Source of the DNA: Paraclostridium hominis
GTDB taxonomy: Bacteria; Bacillota; Clostridia; Peptostreptococcales; Peptostreptococcaceae
Length of the DNA: 46,854 nucleotides
Direction: 5' to 3'
Assembly (NCBI RefSeq): GCF_014306135.1
Contig: NZ_JACRWD010000010.1
Location: 1 to 46,854 of the forward strand
Shown here one piece after another: positions 16,079-24,690 of the stretch. Position numbers and translations under genes: made by a program. Position 1 is the first letter of the stretch; every line of letters begins with the position of its first letter. The notes under the pieces were generated by a model, which did not search any database, was not told the DNA's origin, and saw only the letters and a program-made list of their open reading frames with translations.

Positions 16079-16208
16079 AACAAGTCTTAAAATTTTACTT
16101 TAGGAACTAGTTACATAGTTAGAACAAAGTTAAAGCCCTTAAAATCCATTTATTTGGATTCTAAGGGCTTTTTGCTACAACTCTTTAAATAAGTTTTTAA
16201 AGACTAGT
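16079..16208 (+). repeat. Dispersed hairpin element with inverted core
   Basis: Flanks are in the normal direction (AACAAGTCTTAAAATTTTAC, AACTAGTTA; right CTTTAAATAAGTTTTTAAAG then ACTAGT). The hairpin at 16132-16174 reads CCCTTAAAATCCATTTATTT then GGATTCTAAGGG, so its loop is the reverse complement of the usual AAATAAAT. The core appears to have flipped between fixed flanks. Confidence 0.9.
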
Positions 16209-16343
16209 ACTTTTTAGGGGAACCTTCGTTTTTTCTTCAATTTGGCACCAAAGTTTATTTGATCAAGTAATGTAAACTATATATGATATGATATAATTAA
16301 ATAATTTTTAAAATTATTTAATTAATAAATAGGTGGGTAAATT

Positions 16344-16553
16344 ATGAAAAAAGCTAAAAAATTCTTTGATAAACATAAAAAACTATCTTATTTAGGAAAT
16401 TTTATTATAAGCTTATTAGGCATAATCATTTTTCCATATCTGTTTATGCCTAATTTTAAGGGTTTTATATTAGGTTTAATTTTAACCATAATAGTACTAA
16501 ACATATTAGGATTAAGATGGGGATCATTATTATTTAAACCCAAAAATAATTAA
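16344..16553 (+). CDS. Small membrane protein
   Basis: 69 residues from the ATG at 16344 (AGGTGGGT upstream). A basic N-terminus (KKAKKFFDKHKKLSY) is followed by two hydrophobic segments (NFIISLLGIIIFPYLF and FILGLILTIIVLNILGL) and a short basic tail. No family is recognised. It is a single gene between two dispersed elements 120 and 60 bp away. Confidence 0.6.
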   Translation: MKKAKKFFDKHKKLSYLGNFIISLLGIIIFPYLFMPNFKGFILGLILTIIVLNILGLRWGSLLFKPKNN

Positions 16554-16605
16554 CGTCTTAATGTGAATATTGGGGGAGGACCATATCCGTCAATCTAAAA
16601 GATAA

Positions 16606-16735
16606 CTATTCATTAAATTTCACTTTAAGGACTAGTTACATATTTCGAATAAAGTTAATGCCCTTAGAATCCAAATAAATGGATTCTAAGGGCATTTTTA
16701 CTAGTACTCTTTAAACAAGTTTTTAAAGAGTAGTT
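16606..16735 (+). repeat. Dispersed hairpin element with perfect 16-bp stem
   Basis: Left TAACTATTCATTAAATTTCAC, then TTTAAGGACTAGTTA. The hairpin at 16657-16696 has a perfect stem AATGCCCTTAGAATCC / GGATTCTAAGGGCATT around AAATAAAT. The right flank is CTTTAAACAAGTTTTTAAAG then AGTAGTTG. Confidence 0.92.
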
Positions 16736-16755
16736 GAGTATAAACAATTAATAAC

Positions 16756-17691
16756 TTAGAATAATTTTTTTAAATACATAATAAGTGAAGTGATTAAGGA
16801 AATTATAACCGTAATTATTACTACTAAAAAAAATCCTTCTTTATTATGTTCAAAAGGTATTCCAGAAACATTCATCCCGAATAATCCTGATATAATTGTA
16901 GGTATAGAAAGTACAAAAGTAATCGTAGTTAAAAATTGCATTACACTATTTTGATTGTTATCGATAATAGCACTAAAAGCATCCATAACTCTACTTAATA
17001 TATCTCCATAGATACCTGCCATTTCAACTGCCTGCTTATTTTCAATTAATACATCTTCTAATAAATCCATATCTTTTATATATTTTTTTATATGGCTACT
17101 ATTAGCAATTTTTTTTAAAACAACTTCATTAGACTTTAAAGATGTTGAAAAATAAATTAAAGACTTCTCCAACTCTAAAATTTGTAAAAGTTCTTTATTT
17201 TTTAGAGACTTATGTACTTCTCTTTCTAGTTGATTAGTTCTTTTACTTATTTGTTTTAAATAACTTAAATAGTATTTGGCGTTTATTAATAGAATTTTTA
17301 ATAAAAAGTCATCCTTTTCATATGTATTAAAATTTTTTATGTTTCCATTTATAAAACCATTTATAATATCAGTTTGAACTGTACTTATAGTTATTATATT
17401 AGTCTTCGTTATTATAATTCCAAGTGGAACTGTTGTATAATATGAAGAGTTTGAACTACTTTCATTTAATGGGATGTCTACTATTACTAAAATATAATCA
17501 TCCCCAACTTCAACTCTAGATTGCTCTTCTTCATCTAATAAATAATTTAAAGTTTCAATATCTATATTAGTAATTTCAGATACCTTATGTATTTCATCTG
17601 ATTTTGGATTACTTAACTCTATCCAACAATCATGTTCAAAATTTTTTAGAGTTTCTAATTTTGAGTTTATAGATTTATAGAATTTTAACAT
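16756..17691 (-). CDS. corA: CorA family Mg2+ (divalent cation) transporter
   Basis: 311 residues from the ATG at 17691. A large N-terminal cytoplasmic domain of mixed strands and helices is followed by two C-terminal membrane helices: FLTTITFVLSIPTIISGLFG (about 265-284) and FFLVVIITVIISLITSLIMY (about 287-306). The signature GMN follows helix one (LFGMNVSGIPFEH). Helical signatures such as DLLEDVLIENKQAVEMAGIY lie before it. CorA forms a homopentameric channel taking up Mg2+, sometimes Co2+ or Ni2+. The gene is monocistronic and bracketed by two dispersed elements. A plasmid copy would add to a chromosomal one. Confidence 0.92.
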   Translation of the reverse strand: MLKFYKSINSKLETLKNFEHDCWIELSNPKSDEIHKVSEITNIDIETLNYLLDEEEQSRVEVGDDYILVIVDIPLNESSSNSSYYTTVPLGIIITKTNIITISTVQTDIINGFINGNIKNFNTYEKDDFLLKILLINAKYYLSYLKQISKRTNQLEREVHKSLKNKELLQILELEKSLIYFSTSLKSNEVVLKKIANSSHIKKYIKDMDLLEDVLIENKQAVEMAGIYGDILSRVMDAFSAIIDNNQNSVMQFLTTITFVLSIPTIISGLFGMNVSGIPFEHNKEGFFLVVIITVIISLITSLIMYLKKLF

Positions 17692-17760
17692 GTTGTACTC
17701 CTATTTTATTGGTTATGCTTATATTCTTTATCTTTAAGCGTTAACTATATTTTAAATATT

Positions 17761-17845
17761 GAAAAGACGTAGAATCGATTCTACGCCTTATTTTATATAA
17801 TTTTAACTAAGATACTTTAAATAGTTTTTATAAAATAACTAAGCC
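17761..17845 (+). repeat. Dispersed element variant with a different palindrome
   Basis: CGTAGAATCGATTCTACG at 17768-17785 is a perfect 18-bp palindrome. The right flank ACTTTAAATAGTTTTTATAA then AATAACTAAG resembles other copies. ACTAGT recurs at 17857-17862 over the stop codon of the next gene. Confidence 0.55.
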
Positions 17846-17858
17846 ACTACCTCTAAAA

Positions 17859-19532
17859 CTAGTCTCTTTTAGGAATAACTGGTACTAATAAGTGAGAGTC
17901 ATATTTTCCACCTGTATAGAACTTATGAACTCCTTTGTTAACTGTATCAAGGTTTGAATAACGTGGTAATCCTACACCTTCAGCAATAACTTCACTTCCT
18001 TTAATAACAATTACCAATGATTCTCCTGCTTTAAACAAAGCACTTGTAGGCCAAATTTCAATTTCTACAGGAACTATTTCATCTTTTGATAACTTAAGTT
18101 CTCTTTTATGCTTTAAGTATGGTTGATATGGTGTTGATTTTTCTTTATCTAATTCACGATGTGAAACTCTTAGCCATCCAGCACTTACTTGACCATTTTC
18201 AATATGATTATAGTCTGCAAAATACACTTCCTTATTGTGTTTATCAAATTTTTTCACTCCTACAAAAAGGTCCATATCATCTGCATCTTGAGCAGAAACC
18301 CAAAGCTTAAGTTTCATATAACCTGTAATTTCTGTATTTTCTTTAAACTCTATTTTAAATCTTACTTCATCATTTTCTGTATTTTCTGTACTATAAGATA
18401 CAACGCTCTCTTCTTTAGCAGGTGTATCTTGAAGTGACATATCTTCACCATTTAAATATAACTCTGTATATTTAGTGTCTGGTAATGGCCACTCAGTTGT
18501 AAATTTATTTTGTCCTTGATAGAATTTCTCTCTTAATTCATAACGAACTCTAGGAGTATCCATCCAACCATTATCTATTCCTTTTAGGTAATAATCAAAG
18601 AATGATTTTTGTAACTCTAAAGACTCTCTACTGTAGTAAGTTTCCCATTCTTTACGACCATGAACTACTAACCATTTATCTTTAGATGATGCTTTTTTAA
18701 ATCCTTCAAATGAGCCACGGTTGTGAAGTCCAACAGTTGCCCAACCTGCACACACAAGCATTGGAGTTTTTATGTCTGATAAGTTAGGCATATTTTTTTC
18801 CCAATATTCATCCATAAGTGGATGTGATTTTTGAGTTTCAGTCATATTTTCTACAACTTTACCTGGCCATCTAGCTATTAATCCTTTTGCCCATGAATCA
18901 AAGAAACTTGTTTCTGGAATTCCACCATGATACGCTGCTTCTCTATAAACGTCATTTAGACCTTCCCATGGAATCATTGCTTTTAAATGTGGTGGATTTA
19001 AAGATGCCATCTTCCATTGAACAACTGCAAGATACGATACACCATTTGTACCTACATTTCCATTACTCCATTCTTGAACTCCTGCCCATTCTACAACTTC
19101 AGCAAAATCCTCTGCTTCTGCCATTGTCCATGGATGAAGTTCTCCTTCAGATGTTGCACTTCCTCTTAACGCTACTTTAATTAAAACATAATCATTTGGT
19201 ACCCAAAATCCTGGATCTGGAGATTCAAATACAGCAAAGTCAGAAGAAGGTAATGTACCTAAAGTTGGTGGTGTCGCTTTTTTAAACATACAAAATGTAT
19301 CTTTTCCATAACCGTCAGCAGACATTACAACGGGATATTTACCTGGTTTTTTTGGTCGAAATACATTAACATAAAGAGTCACACCATCTTTCATTTTAAC
19401 AGGTACATCTTTTTCCATTATCATCTCTTGATGACCATAGTGTGTAGTGGCTACTACTATATTGTTAAGACCTGGCTTTGGTTCATCAAATTTTGTTGGT
19501 GTTAAATTTGGATTTCCTAAAAATTTATTCAT
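17859..19532 (-). CDS. CocE/NonD family (X-Pro dipeptidyl-peptidase S15-like) hydrolase
   Basis: 557 residues from the ATG at 19532 (AGGAG upstream). The alpha/beta-hydrolase part covers about 35-320: MKDGVTLYVNVFRP, the nucleophile elbow GTNGVSYLAVVQW (usually GxSYxG; here G-V-S-Y-L-A), catalytic-acid region TPMLVCAGWAT and a late His at KWLVVHGRKEW. The C-terminal jelly-roll PepX_C domain covers about 335-550 (ITGYMKLKLWVSAQDADDMD). The family includes cocaine esterase and glutaryl-acylase-like enzymes. No signal peptide is seen, so it is cytoplasmic. It is divergent from a TetR gene, so regulation by an ester or amide ligand is plausible. It is less AT-rich than its neighbours. Confidence 0.9.
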   Translation of the reverse strand: MNKFLGNPNLTPTKFDEPKPGLNNIVVATTHYGHQEMIMEKDVPVKMKDGVTLYVNVFRPKKPGKYPVVMSADGYGKDTFCMFKKATPPTLGTLPSSDFAVFESPDPGFWVPNDYVLIKVALRGSATSEGELHPWTMAEAEDFAEVVEWAGVQEWSNGNVGTNGVSYLAVVQWKMASLNPPHLKAMIPWEGLNDVYREAAYHGGIPETSFFDSWAKGLIARWPGKVVENMTETQKSHPLMDEYWEKNMPNLSDIKTPMLVCAGWATVGLHNRGSFEGFKKASSKDKWLVVHGRKEWETYYSRESLELQKSFFDYYLKGIDNGWMDTPRVRYELREKFYQGQNKFTTEWPLPDTKYTELYLNGEDMSLQDTPAKEESVVSYSTENTENDEVRFKIEFKENTEITGYMKLKLWVSAQDADDMDLFVGVKKFDKHNKEVYFADYNHIENGQVSAGWLRVSHRELDKEKSTPYQPYLKHKRELKLSKDEIVPVEIEIWPTSALFKAGESLVIVIKGSEVIAEGVGLPRYSNLDTVNKGVHKFYTGGKYDSHLLVPVIPKRD

Positions 19533-19826
19533 ATCTTTTGTTCTCCTTTTCGTTTTTTATATTATTTAATGTTTTTTAAGTCAAAATTTATATTTCTTAA
19601 AAGAATTTTTATTGTTTTGCTTGTCCTTAATTGAAATATACTCTCATTTACACTCTAAAACAACCATCAAGTATTTAATAAAGTGTTTGATAAACAACAA
19701 AATCAGGTCAAATGTTGCGTATGTATATAAATTTAAAAATATTGTATGCGTTTATTCATATACTATGTTGGATTATTTATTTCGGATATAATATATACAT
19801 AAATATAATAGATTATGAGGTGCTTT
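19533..19826. promoter_or_regulatory. Divergent promoter region between the hydrolase and TetR genes
   Basis: About 290 bp without a gene. It holds an imperfect palindrome at 19667-19690 (TCAAGTATTTAATAAAGTGT then TTGA), a pair of related TTGCGTATGTA and TTGTATGCGTT boxes, and a TATAAT at 19786-19791 for the TetR gene. These are candidate operators, not shown ones. Confidence 0.4.
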
Positions 19827-20411
19827 ATGGAACTTAAAAATGATTTAAGAGTAATTAAGACAAATAACAATATAAAAAGTTCATTTATTCAACTATTAAA
19901 CGAAAAAGACTTCAACTCTATAACTGTTAAAGACATATTGGATAGGGCTTTGATTAATCGTTCAACTTTTTATAAGTACTACACTGATAAATACAATTTG
20001 GCAGAGATAATCTCTCATGATTTTTTAGATAAATTTAAATCTTTAGTTAGTCTTATCTTCGTAAATGGAAAAGATCTTAAAGATATATTAAATCTTAAAG
20101 CTGAATTGCTTGAAGAACTTTATGCTCAAAAGATGACTATTTTAGGGCTATGGAAAATTAGAACAGAAAAAATTCATGTATATGATGATATGCAAGAAAT
20201 TATAAAACATAGTTATATCAATCTTATAGAAGATGACAATAAAGAAAATCGTGATATTGAATATGAATCATATATTTGTGCTGCAATTATATTAGCAACA
20301 CTTAAGTTTATTTTGGAAAGTAATAAGGTTTATACAGTTCAGGAAGTAGCACAAAGACTAGAAAACTTTTACAATACTTTTTTTAGTAATAATAGTTTAA
20401 CTAGTCATTAA
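19827..20411 (+). CDS. TetR/AcrR family regulator
   Basis: 194 residues from the ATG at 19827, which lies just after ATGAGGTG; the upstream in-frame ATG at 19815 is itself part of that ribosome-binding site. HTH: IKSSFIQLLNEKDFNSITVK then DILDRALINRSTFYKYYTDK, the standard TetR helix-turn-helix. The C-terminal domain suits the TetR_C_8 group. It is divergent from the CocE-type hydrolase and probably controls it. Its last codons (L-T-S-H-stop) are written by TAACTAGTCATTAA, the left end of a dispersed element. Confidence 0.88.
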   Translation: MELKNDLRVIKTNNNIKSSFIQLLNEKDFNSITVKDILDRALINRSTFYKYYTDKYNLAEIISHDFLDKFKSLVSLIFVNGKDLKDILNLKAELLEELYAQKMTILGLWKIRTEKIHVYDDMQEIIKHSYINLIEDDNKENRDIEYESYICAAIILATLKFILESNKVYTVQEVAQRLENFYNTFFSNNSLTSH

Positions 20412-20534
20412 ATTTAGATTTAGGGAATAGTCATAAATAAAAAGAGTGTATCTATTGAAATTACTTACTTTTATTAGATACACTCTTTTTATAATAATTA
20501 TATTTAAAAAAATTTATTTTTTAAAGTTTAGTTA
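20399..20534 (+). repeat. Dispersed element variant with a different hairpin
   Basis: Left TTTAACTAGTCATTAAATTT and TAGGGAATAGTCA; hairpin AAAAAGAGTGTATCTA (20439-20454) with TAGATACACTCTTTTT (20475-20490); right AAATTTATTTTTTAAAG then TTTAGTTAA. The left end overlaps the 3' end of the TetR gene. Confidence 0.65.
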
Positions 20535-20741
20535 AAATAGATAAATTTTAATTAAATCAGCCATTTACTTTATTTGTATAAAGTTTTTTAAAATTTTGAT
20601 ACCTATTACTTTATATAAATCTCAAATATAATTGAACCTAATAGTTACTATATAATAGTTGCATCTGATGCAAAATTGTTCAAATAGAAACTACAAAATT
20701 TAGAAATAGCGTAACACATGAAACATTAAATAGTAAAAACT

Positions 20742-20781
20742 AAAAGAGATACACATCTAAAATTAGATATGTATCTCTTTT
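20742..20781. terminator. Hairpin after the Mor-like gene
   Basis: AAAAGAGATACACATCTAA pairs with TTAGATATGTATCTCTTTT with one mismatch. It serves as terminator for the minus-strand gene at 20821 and perhaps both ways. Between here and 20534 I see only AT-rich sequence with a small GCATCTGATGC palindrome. Confidence 0.75.
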
Positions 20782-20820
20782 GTAGTTTTGTTAAAAATCT
20801 AGAATTTACACTATTATAGG

Positions 20821-21081
20821 TTAACCAGCCTTTTTCTGACGTATAATTGCTCTAATATAACTTTCAGACATATTATACTTACTAGCTAACTCTTTTATAT
20901 TAAATCCATTAAACTCATTAAAAATCTCTCTATCACGAGATTCTTTGTATATCATCTTTTTAGTAGGAAAGTACACAGATGTTCCTCCAAATTCTTCAAA
21001 TAGCCATTTAACTTTTTCGATACCTAATCTATTAGCTATATTCTCAAATTGTGGAGGTAAGTCACTTATTTTTAAATCCAT
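20821..21081 (-). CDS. Mor-type transcription activator family protein
   Basis: 86 residues from the ATG at 21081 (GGAGGAT upstream). An N-terminal dimerisation-like segment DLPPQFENIANRLGIEKVKW and the FGGTSVYFPTK strand are followed by the HTH FNIKELASKYNMSESYIRAI with RQKKAG. This is the pattern of the phage Mu Mor family and of its small homologues in clostridial phages and mobile elements. It is likely to bind DNA. It is downstream of, and in line with, the RHH gene and parA, so it may be a regulator of plasmid genes. Confidence 0.8.
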   Translation of the reverse strand: MDLKISDLPPQFENIANRLGIEKVKWLFEEFGGTSVYFPTKKMIYKESRDREIFNEFNGFNIKELASKYNMSESYIRAIIRQKKAG

Positions 21082-21171
21082 TAAATATCCTCCTATAAAT
21101 TACTTTATATTGGATATTCTACAAATAATTTAAATAACCTACTTTAAAACATGATAAATATTTTAGAATAT

Positions 21172-21528
21172 TTATTTCTTTTTTTGTTTCTTTGACTTCT
21201 TTTTGTACTTTTCCTCATAAGCCATTAGAGCCTCTTCATTTAATTCAACTGAAGCAAACATCTTACTTACTATATCCTCTAATACTTCTGATACTGTCAT
21301 ATTATTTTCATAAGAAAAAGACTTAACCTTATCTGCAACCTCTTTTTTAAGCTTAATTCCAAGCATTACTTTTTCTTCTTTTGCTTTAGGTTTATTTATT
21401 AAATCCAATACATTTATTTCATTATTTTTTGCTTCAATAAATTCTTGTCCTGTTGATTTTTCATCTATTTTTTGCTTTATATTTAGCAAACTACTTTTCT
21501 TGTTTAACATTGGATTTTCAATGTTCAT
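21172..21528 (-). CDS. ParA-partner protein with ribbon-helix-helix-like domain
   Basis: 118 residues from the ATG at 21528 (GGAGGTA upstream). The N-terminal half is charged and probably flexible. Residues about 55-95, VMLGIKLKKEVADKVKSFSY then NNMTVSEVLEDIVSKMF, fit a CopG/RHH DNA-binding fold. The tail is very basic (KYKKKSKKQKKK). Small RHH proteins downstream of parA are the centromere-binding partners of type Ib partition systems, which I infer here. Tandem 11-bp repeats lie between it and parA. It probably also represses the operon. Confidence 0.72.
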   Translation of the reverse strand: MNIENPMLNKKSSLLNIKQKIDEKSTGQEFIEAKNNEINVLDLINKPKAKEEKVMLGIKLKKEVADKVKSFSYENNMTVSEVLEDIVSKMFASVELNEEALMAYEEKYKKKSKKQKKK

Positions 21529-21587
21529 ACCTTACCTCCAATTATTAAATAAAGATTTAATCTATATTTAATATTAATTAAATAATC

Positions 21588-21631
21588 ATTAAATACTTAT
21601 TAAATAGTTATTAAATAGTTATTAAATAGTT
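21588..21631. repeat. Four tandem 11-bp repeats at the 3' end of parA (candidate centromere or operator)
   Basis: ATTAAATACTT, then three exact copies of ATTAAATAGTT, one DNA turn each. They overlap the parA stop and lie 60 bp before the RHH gene. The AAATAGTT motif recurs upstream of parA. Confidence 0.75.
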
Positions 21632-22470
21632 ATTATTCCATCTTCTATGTATTCATTAATTAAATCAGTCATCTCATTAGTTATGTCTGTTTTTATCTTT
21701 CTTTCTTTAACATTAACATACTCACTTATTGCTTCATTGTATAATATTGAATTTTCATAATGAACTGATTTTCTCATTGTTTGTTTAAAAGTATTTCCTA
21801 AAATTCCTTTTTCAGTTGCACACTCAAGCCACATTCTGATTTTATTATTTTCTTGTTTTTCAAACTTAGTTATAACCGGTTTTCTTATATCGTCTTTATC
21901 AACTCTAAGTGCCTTTTTTATATCTCCATAAGTTTTTAATAATAAATCATATCCTGTTAAAGTACTATAACAACCATAATTTATTATAGGAATTATATCT
22001 GTACAACATATAAATACATTTGTATTTAAAACTGATATGGCAGGATTTAAATCAAATACTACTAAATCATATTCTGATAAAACATCTATATTTTTATCTT
22101 CTGTTAAATAGTTTAATAACGTATATTCTTTTCCTGGCTTTGTATTAAGTATTAATTCAAGCGTAACCATATCTATATTGCTTGCTATTATATCTAAATT
22201 TTTAAACTTATCTAATGGAGATTTTATAATTAATTTACTAATCTCAACATCATTTTCAAGTCCATCTTTTAAAGTATATATATCAGATTGAATTACTTCT
22301 TCACCTAATAAAAAAACTGATGCATTAGATTGAGGATCTGCATCTATAAATAGTACTTTTTTATCAGGATAATTTGTACAAAATTGATGTATAAAATTTA
22401 AATTTAAACAAGTCTTAGAACTTCCGCCTTTAAAACTCATGTGTGTTAGAATTGTTTGATTTTTAGCCAA
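21622..22470 (-). CDS. parA: ParA-type partition ATPase
   Basis: 282 residues starting at TTG 22470 with AAGGAGTAAGGAAA upstream. Deviant Walker A is seen at SFKGGSSKTCLNLNF (KGGxxKT), A' follows as VLFIDADPQSNASVFLLG, and Walker B is DLVVFDLNPAISVL. It is without the N-terminal HTH of type Ia ParA proteins, so it is type Ib in shape. It moves plasmid copies over the nucleoid by ATP-driven binding. It lies in an operon with the RHH gene, and repeats are present on both sides of it. Confidence 0.88.
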   Translation of the reverse strand: MAKNQTILTHMSFKGGSSKTCLNLNFIHQFCTNYPDKKVLFIDADPQSNASVFLLGEEVIQSDIYTLKDGLENDVEISKLIIKSPLDKFKNLDIIASNIDMVTLELILNTKPGKEYTLLNYLTEDKNIDVLSEYDLVVFDLNPAISVLNTNVFICCTDIIPIINYGCYSTLTGYDLLLKTYGDIKKALRVDKDDIRKPVITKFEKQENNKIRMWLECATEKGILGNTFKQTMRKSVHYENSILYNEAISEYVNVKERKIKTDITNEMTDLINEYIEDGIITI

Positions 22471-22502
22471 TTTCCTTACTCCTTTTTTAGATTAAATTTA
22501 GA

Positions 22503-22593
22503 TTTAATCTTTATTTAATAACTATTTTACTATATTTTTAATACTTTTTAAATAGTTGTTTAATCTTTATTTAATAACTATTTAAAAAGTATT
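22503..22593. promoter_or_regulatory. Repeat cluster upstream of parA
   Basis: A 25-bp direct repeat (22503-22527 and 22559-22583, core TTTAATCTTTATTTAATAAC) with a 56-bp period, and an 18-bp perfect inverted repeat AATACTTTTTAAATAGTT (22540-22557) / AACTATTTAAAAAGTATT (22576-22593). It contains the AAATAGTT motif of the 21.6-kb tandem repeats, so one protein probably binds both. Confidence 0.75.
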
Positions 22594-22743
22594 AAATAAA
22601 GCTACATAATCTATAAATTAGATATGTATCTCCTCTATTTTATAAGTCATAATACACTTCCTATTTGTCATATTTAAAACATTCAAGATAAGTTTTCAAA
22701 TACTTCTAAATATGTCTAAATAGTTTTAAATAATACATTAAAT

Positions 22744-22787
22744 AAAAATAAGAAAGATTATTTTATATTCTAATCTTTCTTATTTTT
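22744..22787. terminator. Perfect 17-bp hairpin in the par-Fic intergenic region
   Basis: AAAAATAAGAAAGATTA pairs exactly with TAATCTTTCTTATTTTT around a 10-base loop; it can act both ways. The rest of 22600-23070 is AT-rich and I see no gene in it. Confidence 0.7.
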
Positions 22788-23077
22788 ATAACATCCTAAT
22801 ATCAATTATAGACATTAAAATTTCTCATTTTTATTTTCTTCAAGTATCTTTGAAAAAAATATCTTTTATTTAATACAAAGTATAGTTTTTCAATTTATAG
22901 TCTATAAATAAGAAATTTAATATGACATCTAAAAATAGTAACCTAATTTTTAAAAATAATTTTTGTTTTTTAATAAATTTACAGTTTATAACACAAACTT
23001 AAACTAATATTTTTAATAGATTTAAAAAATATTTACAATATAAATTGAATAAAGCTTTGTATTTCAAGTGTTCATGG

Positions 23078-23122
23078 TATAATAAAAATAAAAAAAGTCA
23101 AATAAATGCCAATTTATTTGAC
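23078..23122 (+). promoter_or_regulatory. Promoter and leader hairpin of the Fic gene
   Basis: TGGTATAAT (TATAAT 23078-23083) is followed by an A run and the hairpin GTCAAATAAAT (23097-23107) / ATTTATTTGAC (23112-23122). Read leftwards the hairpin is followed by seven T, so it can also stop leftward transcription. In the rightward transcript it would sit near the 5' end. Confidence 0.55.
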
Positions 23123-23178
23123 CTTTAGATATAATAAAACTATAAATTTATAAAACGATAAGGAGGAAATTAATAAAA

Positions 23179-23886
23179 ATGAGTAAAAATTTTATAAATA
23201 TGTTACTAGAAACAAAGGATCTTAAAAACTCCTTATATAGCATTTTAAAACACAGCTTTTTATACCACTCAAATAAAATAGAAGGAAGTACATTTACAAC
23301 AGAGGCCTTAGCCCTTTTATTAGATAAAAATGTAGTTACAGGAAAACATACTTTGGATGATGTTCAAGAAACAGTAAACTCAAGTTATGTATTTGATAGA
23401 ATAATAGAAACTTTAGGAAAGAAAATTGATGACCAATTTTTAAAAGACCTTCATGCAAGACTTATGTTTAACACTACAATGCATCAAAGAGGCTATGCAG
23501 GAATATACAAAACAATTCCTAATATGATAATCGGTACTAAAGCAAAAATAGCACAACCATTTGAAGTTCAATCAAAATTAGATGAATTACTTGAATGGTA
23601 CTATAGTTTAGAAAATGTAACATTAGCAGATATAGCAGCATTTCATCATAGATTTGAACTTATTCATCCATTTCAAGATGGTAATGGACGTATAGGAAGA
23701 TTTCTTATGCTAAAACAAATGCTTGAAAATAATCTACCTATAAAAATAGTATCTTGGGATAGTGAAGACTTATATAGAGAAAGTCTAAATTTATGTGATG
23801 TAGACTACTATGAGCCATTAACAAAATACTTAGAAAGTCTACCAGACTTTAGAGAAGAATATAAACAACTTTGGGATTTTGAATAA
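23179..23886 (+). CDS. Fic domain protein (AMPylase-type) with N-terminal inhibitory motif
   Basis: 235 residues from the ATG at 23179 (AAGGAGGAAA upstream). The Fic core HPFQDGNGRIGR has the catalytic His at residue 163 and the complete phosphate-binding loop. The inhibitory helix motif (S/T)xxxE(G/N) is present as SNKIEG at residues 31-36, so this is an N-terminally self-inhibited (class II-type) Fic. The flap GIYKTIPNMIIG is also seen. Fic proteins transfer AMP or related groups to target proteins. A target is not evident, and no separate antitoxin gene is beside it. The serine recombinase gene starts 8 bases later without its own ribosome-binding site, so the two are co-translated. Confidence 0.92.
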   Translation: MSKNFINMLLETKDLKNSLYSILKHSFLYHSNKIEGSTFTTEALALLLDKNVVTGKHTLDDVQETVNSSYVFDRIIETLGKKIDDQFLKDLHARLMFNTTMHQRGYAGIYKTIPNMIIGTKAKIAQPFEVQSKLDELLEWYYSLENVTLADIAAFHHRFELIHPFQDGNGRIGRFLMLKQMLENNLPIKIVSWDSEDLYRESLNLCDVDYYEPLTKYLESLPDFREEYKQLWDFE

Positions 23887-23894
23887 TTTTTAAA

Positions 23895-24653
23895 ATGAAA
23901 AAAGTAGTAAGTTACCTTAGAATATCTAGTGCATCACAAATTGACAATACCTCTATAGAAATGCAGCATGAAAAAATAGAGCTTTACTGCAAGTTAAACA
24001 ATATAGAGTTAGTAAATACCTATATTGATGAAGGTTTATCAGCAAAGGATTCTAATAGACCTTCTTATAATAAAATGATTGAATTTGTATCAAACAAAGA
24101 AAATGAAATAGATGCAATCATCGTTTACAAAGCAGATAGAATTCATAGAAGCCTTAAAAATCTAATGATAATGGTAGATTATCTACAAGAAATAGATGTT
24201 GGATTTATATCAATAACTGAACAATTTAATACAAATACAGCTCAAGGACTTTTGTTTCTTCAAATGATAGGAAGTTTCTCAGAATTTGAAAGAAAACTAA
24301 TTTCTGAAAGAACTCACTCGGGGAGAGTTTCTAAAGGAAATAAAAACTTATTCCCTGGGGGTAGGATTCCTCTTGGCTATAATTTAATAGATAATGATAT
24401 TTTATCAATAAATGATAATGAGGCCGAGATAGTAAAAAATATATTCAAACTTAGAAGTAAGGGGCTTTCCTATGAAAAAATAGGGCTTAAATATAACTTC
24501 ACAAAACAACGAGTAGCATATATTCTTTCTAACCCAATATATATAGGAAAATATGTTTATGATGGAAAAGTAGAAAAAAATAAAATTAATCTTCAAGTCC
24601 CACCTATAGTTAGTCGCTATATTTGGAATAAGGTTAATTCAAAAGGTAATTAA
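23895..24653 (+). CDS. Serine recombinase (resolvase/invertase type)
   Basis: 252 residues from the ATG at 23895. The N-terminal catalytic domain has KVVSYLRISSASQIDNTSIE with the Ser of the YLRISS segment as the likely nucleophile, then DEGLSAKDSNRPSYNKM, IIVYKADRIHRSLKNL and ERKLISERTHSGR. The C-terminal part has the Recombinase-domain start GGRIPLGYNL and an HTH-like SYEKIGLKYNFTKQRVAYIL. It is longer than a Tn3 resolvase (about 185) and much shorter than large serine integrases (450 or more). It may resolve plasmid multimers or act on a local site. It is the only site-specific recombinase here, which makes it a candidate for the inverted hairpin cores, though nothing ties it to them directly. 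Confidence 0.88.
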   Translation: MKKVVSYLRISSASQIDNTSIEMQHEKIELYCKLNNIELVNTYIDEGLSAKDSNRPSYNKMIEFVSNKENEIDAIIVYKADRIHRSLKNLMIMVDYLQEIDVGFISITEQFNTNTAQGLLFLQMIGSFSEFERKLISERTHSGRVSKGNKNLFPGGRIPLGYNLIDNDILSINDNEAEIVKNIFKLRSKGLSYEKIGLKYNFTKQRVAYILSNPIYIGKYVYDGKVEKNKINLQVPPIVSRYIWNKVNSKGN

Positions 24654-24690
24654 ATATGTTTTATTGAAAATAATTTAAATAAAATATATT

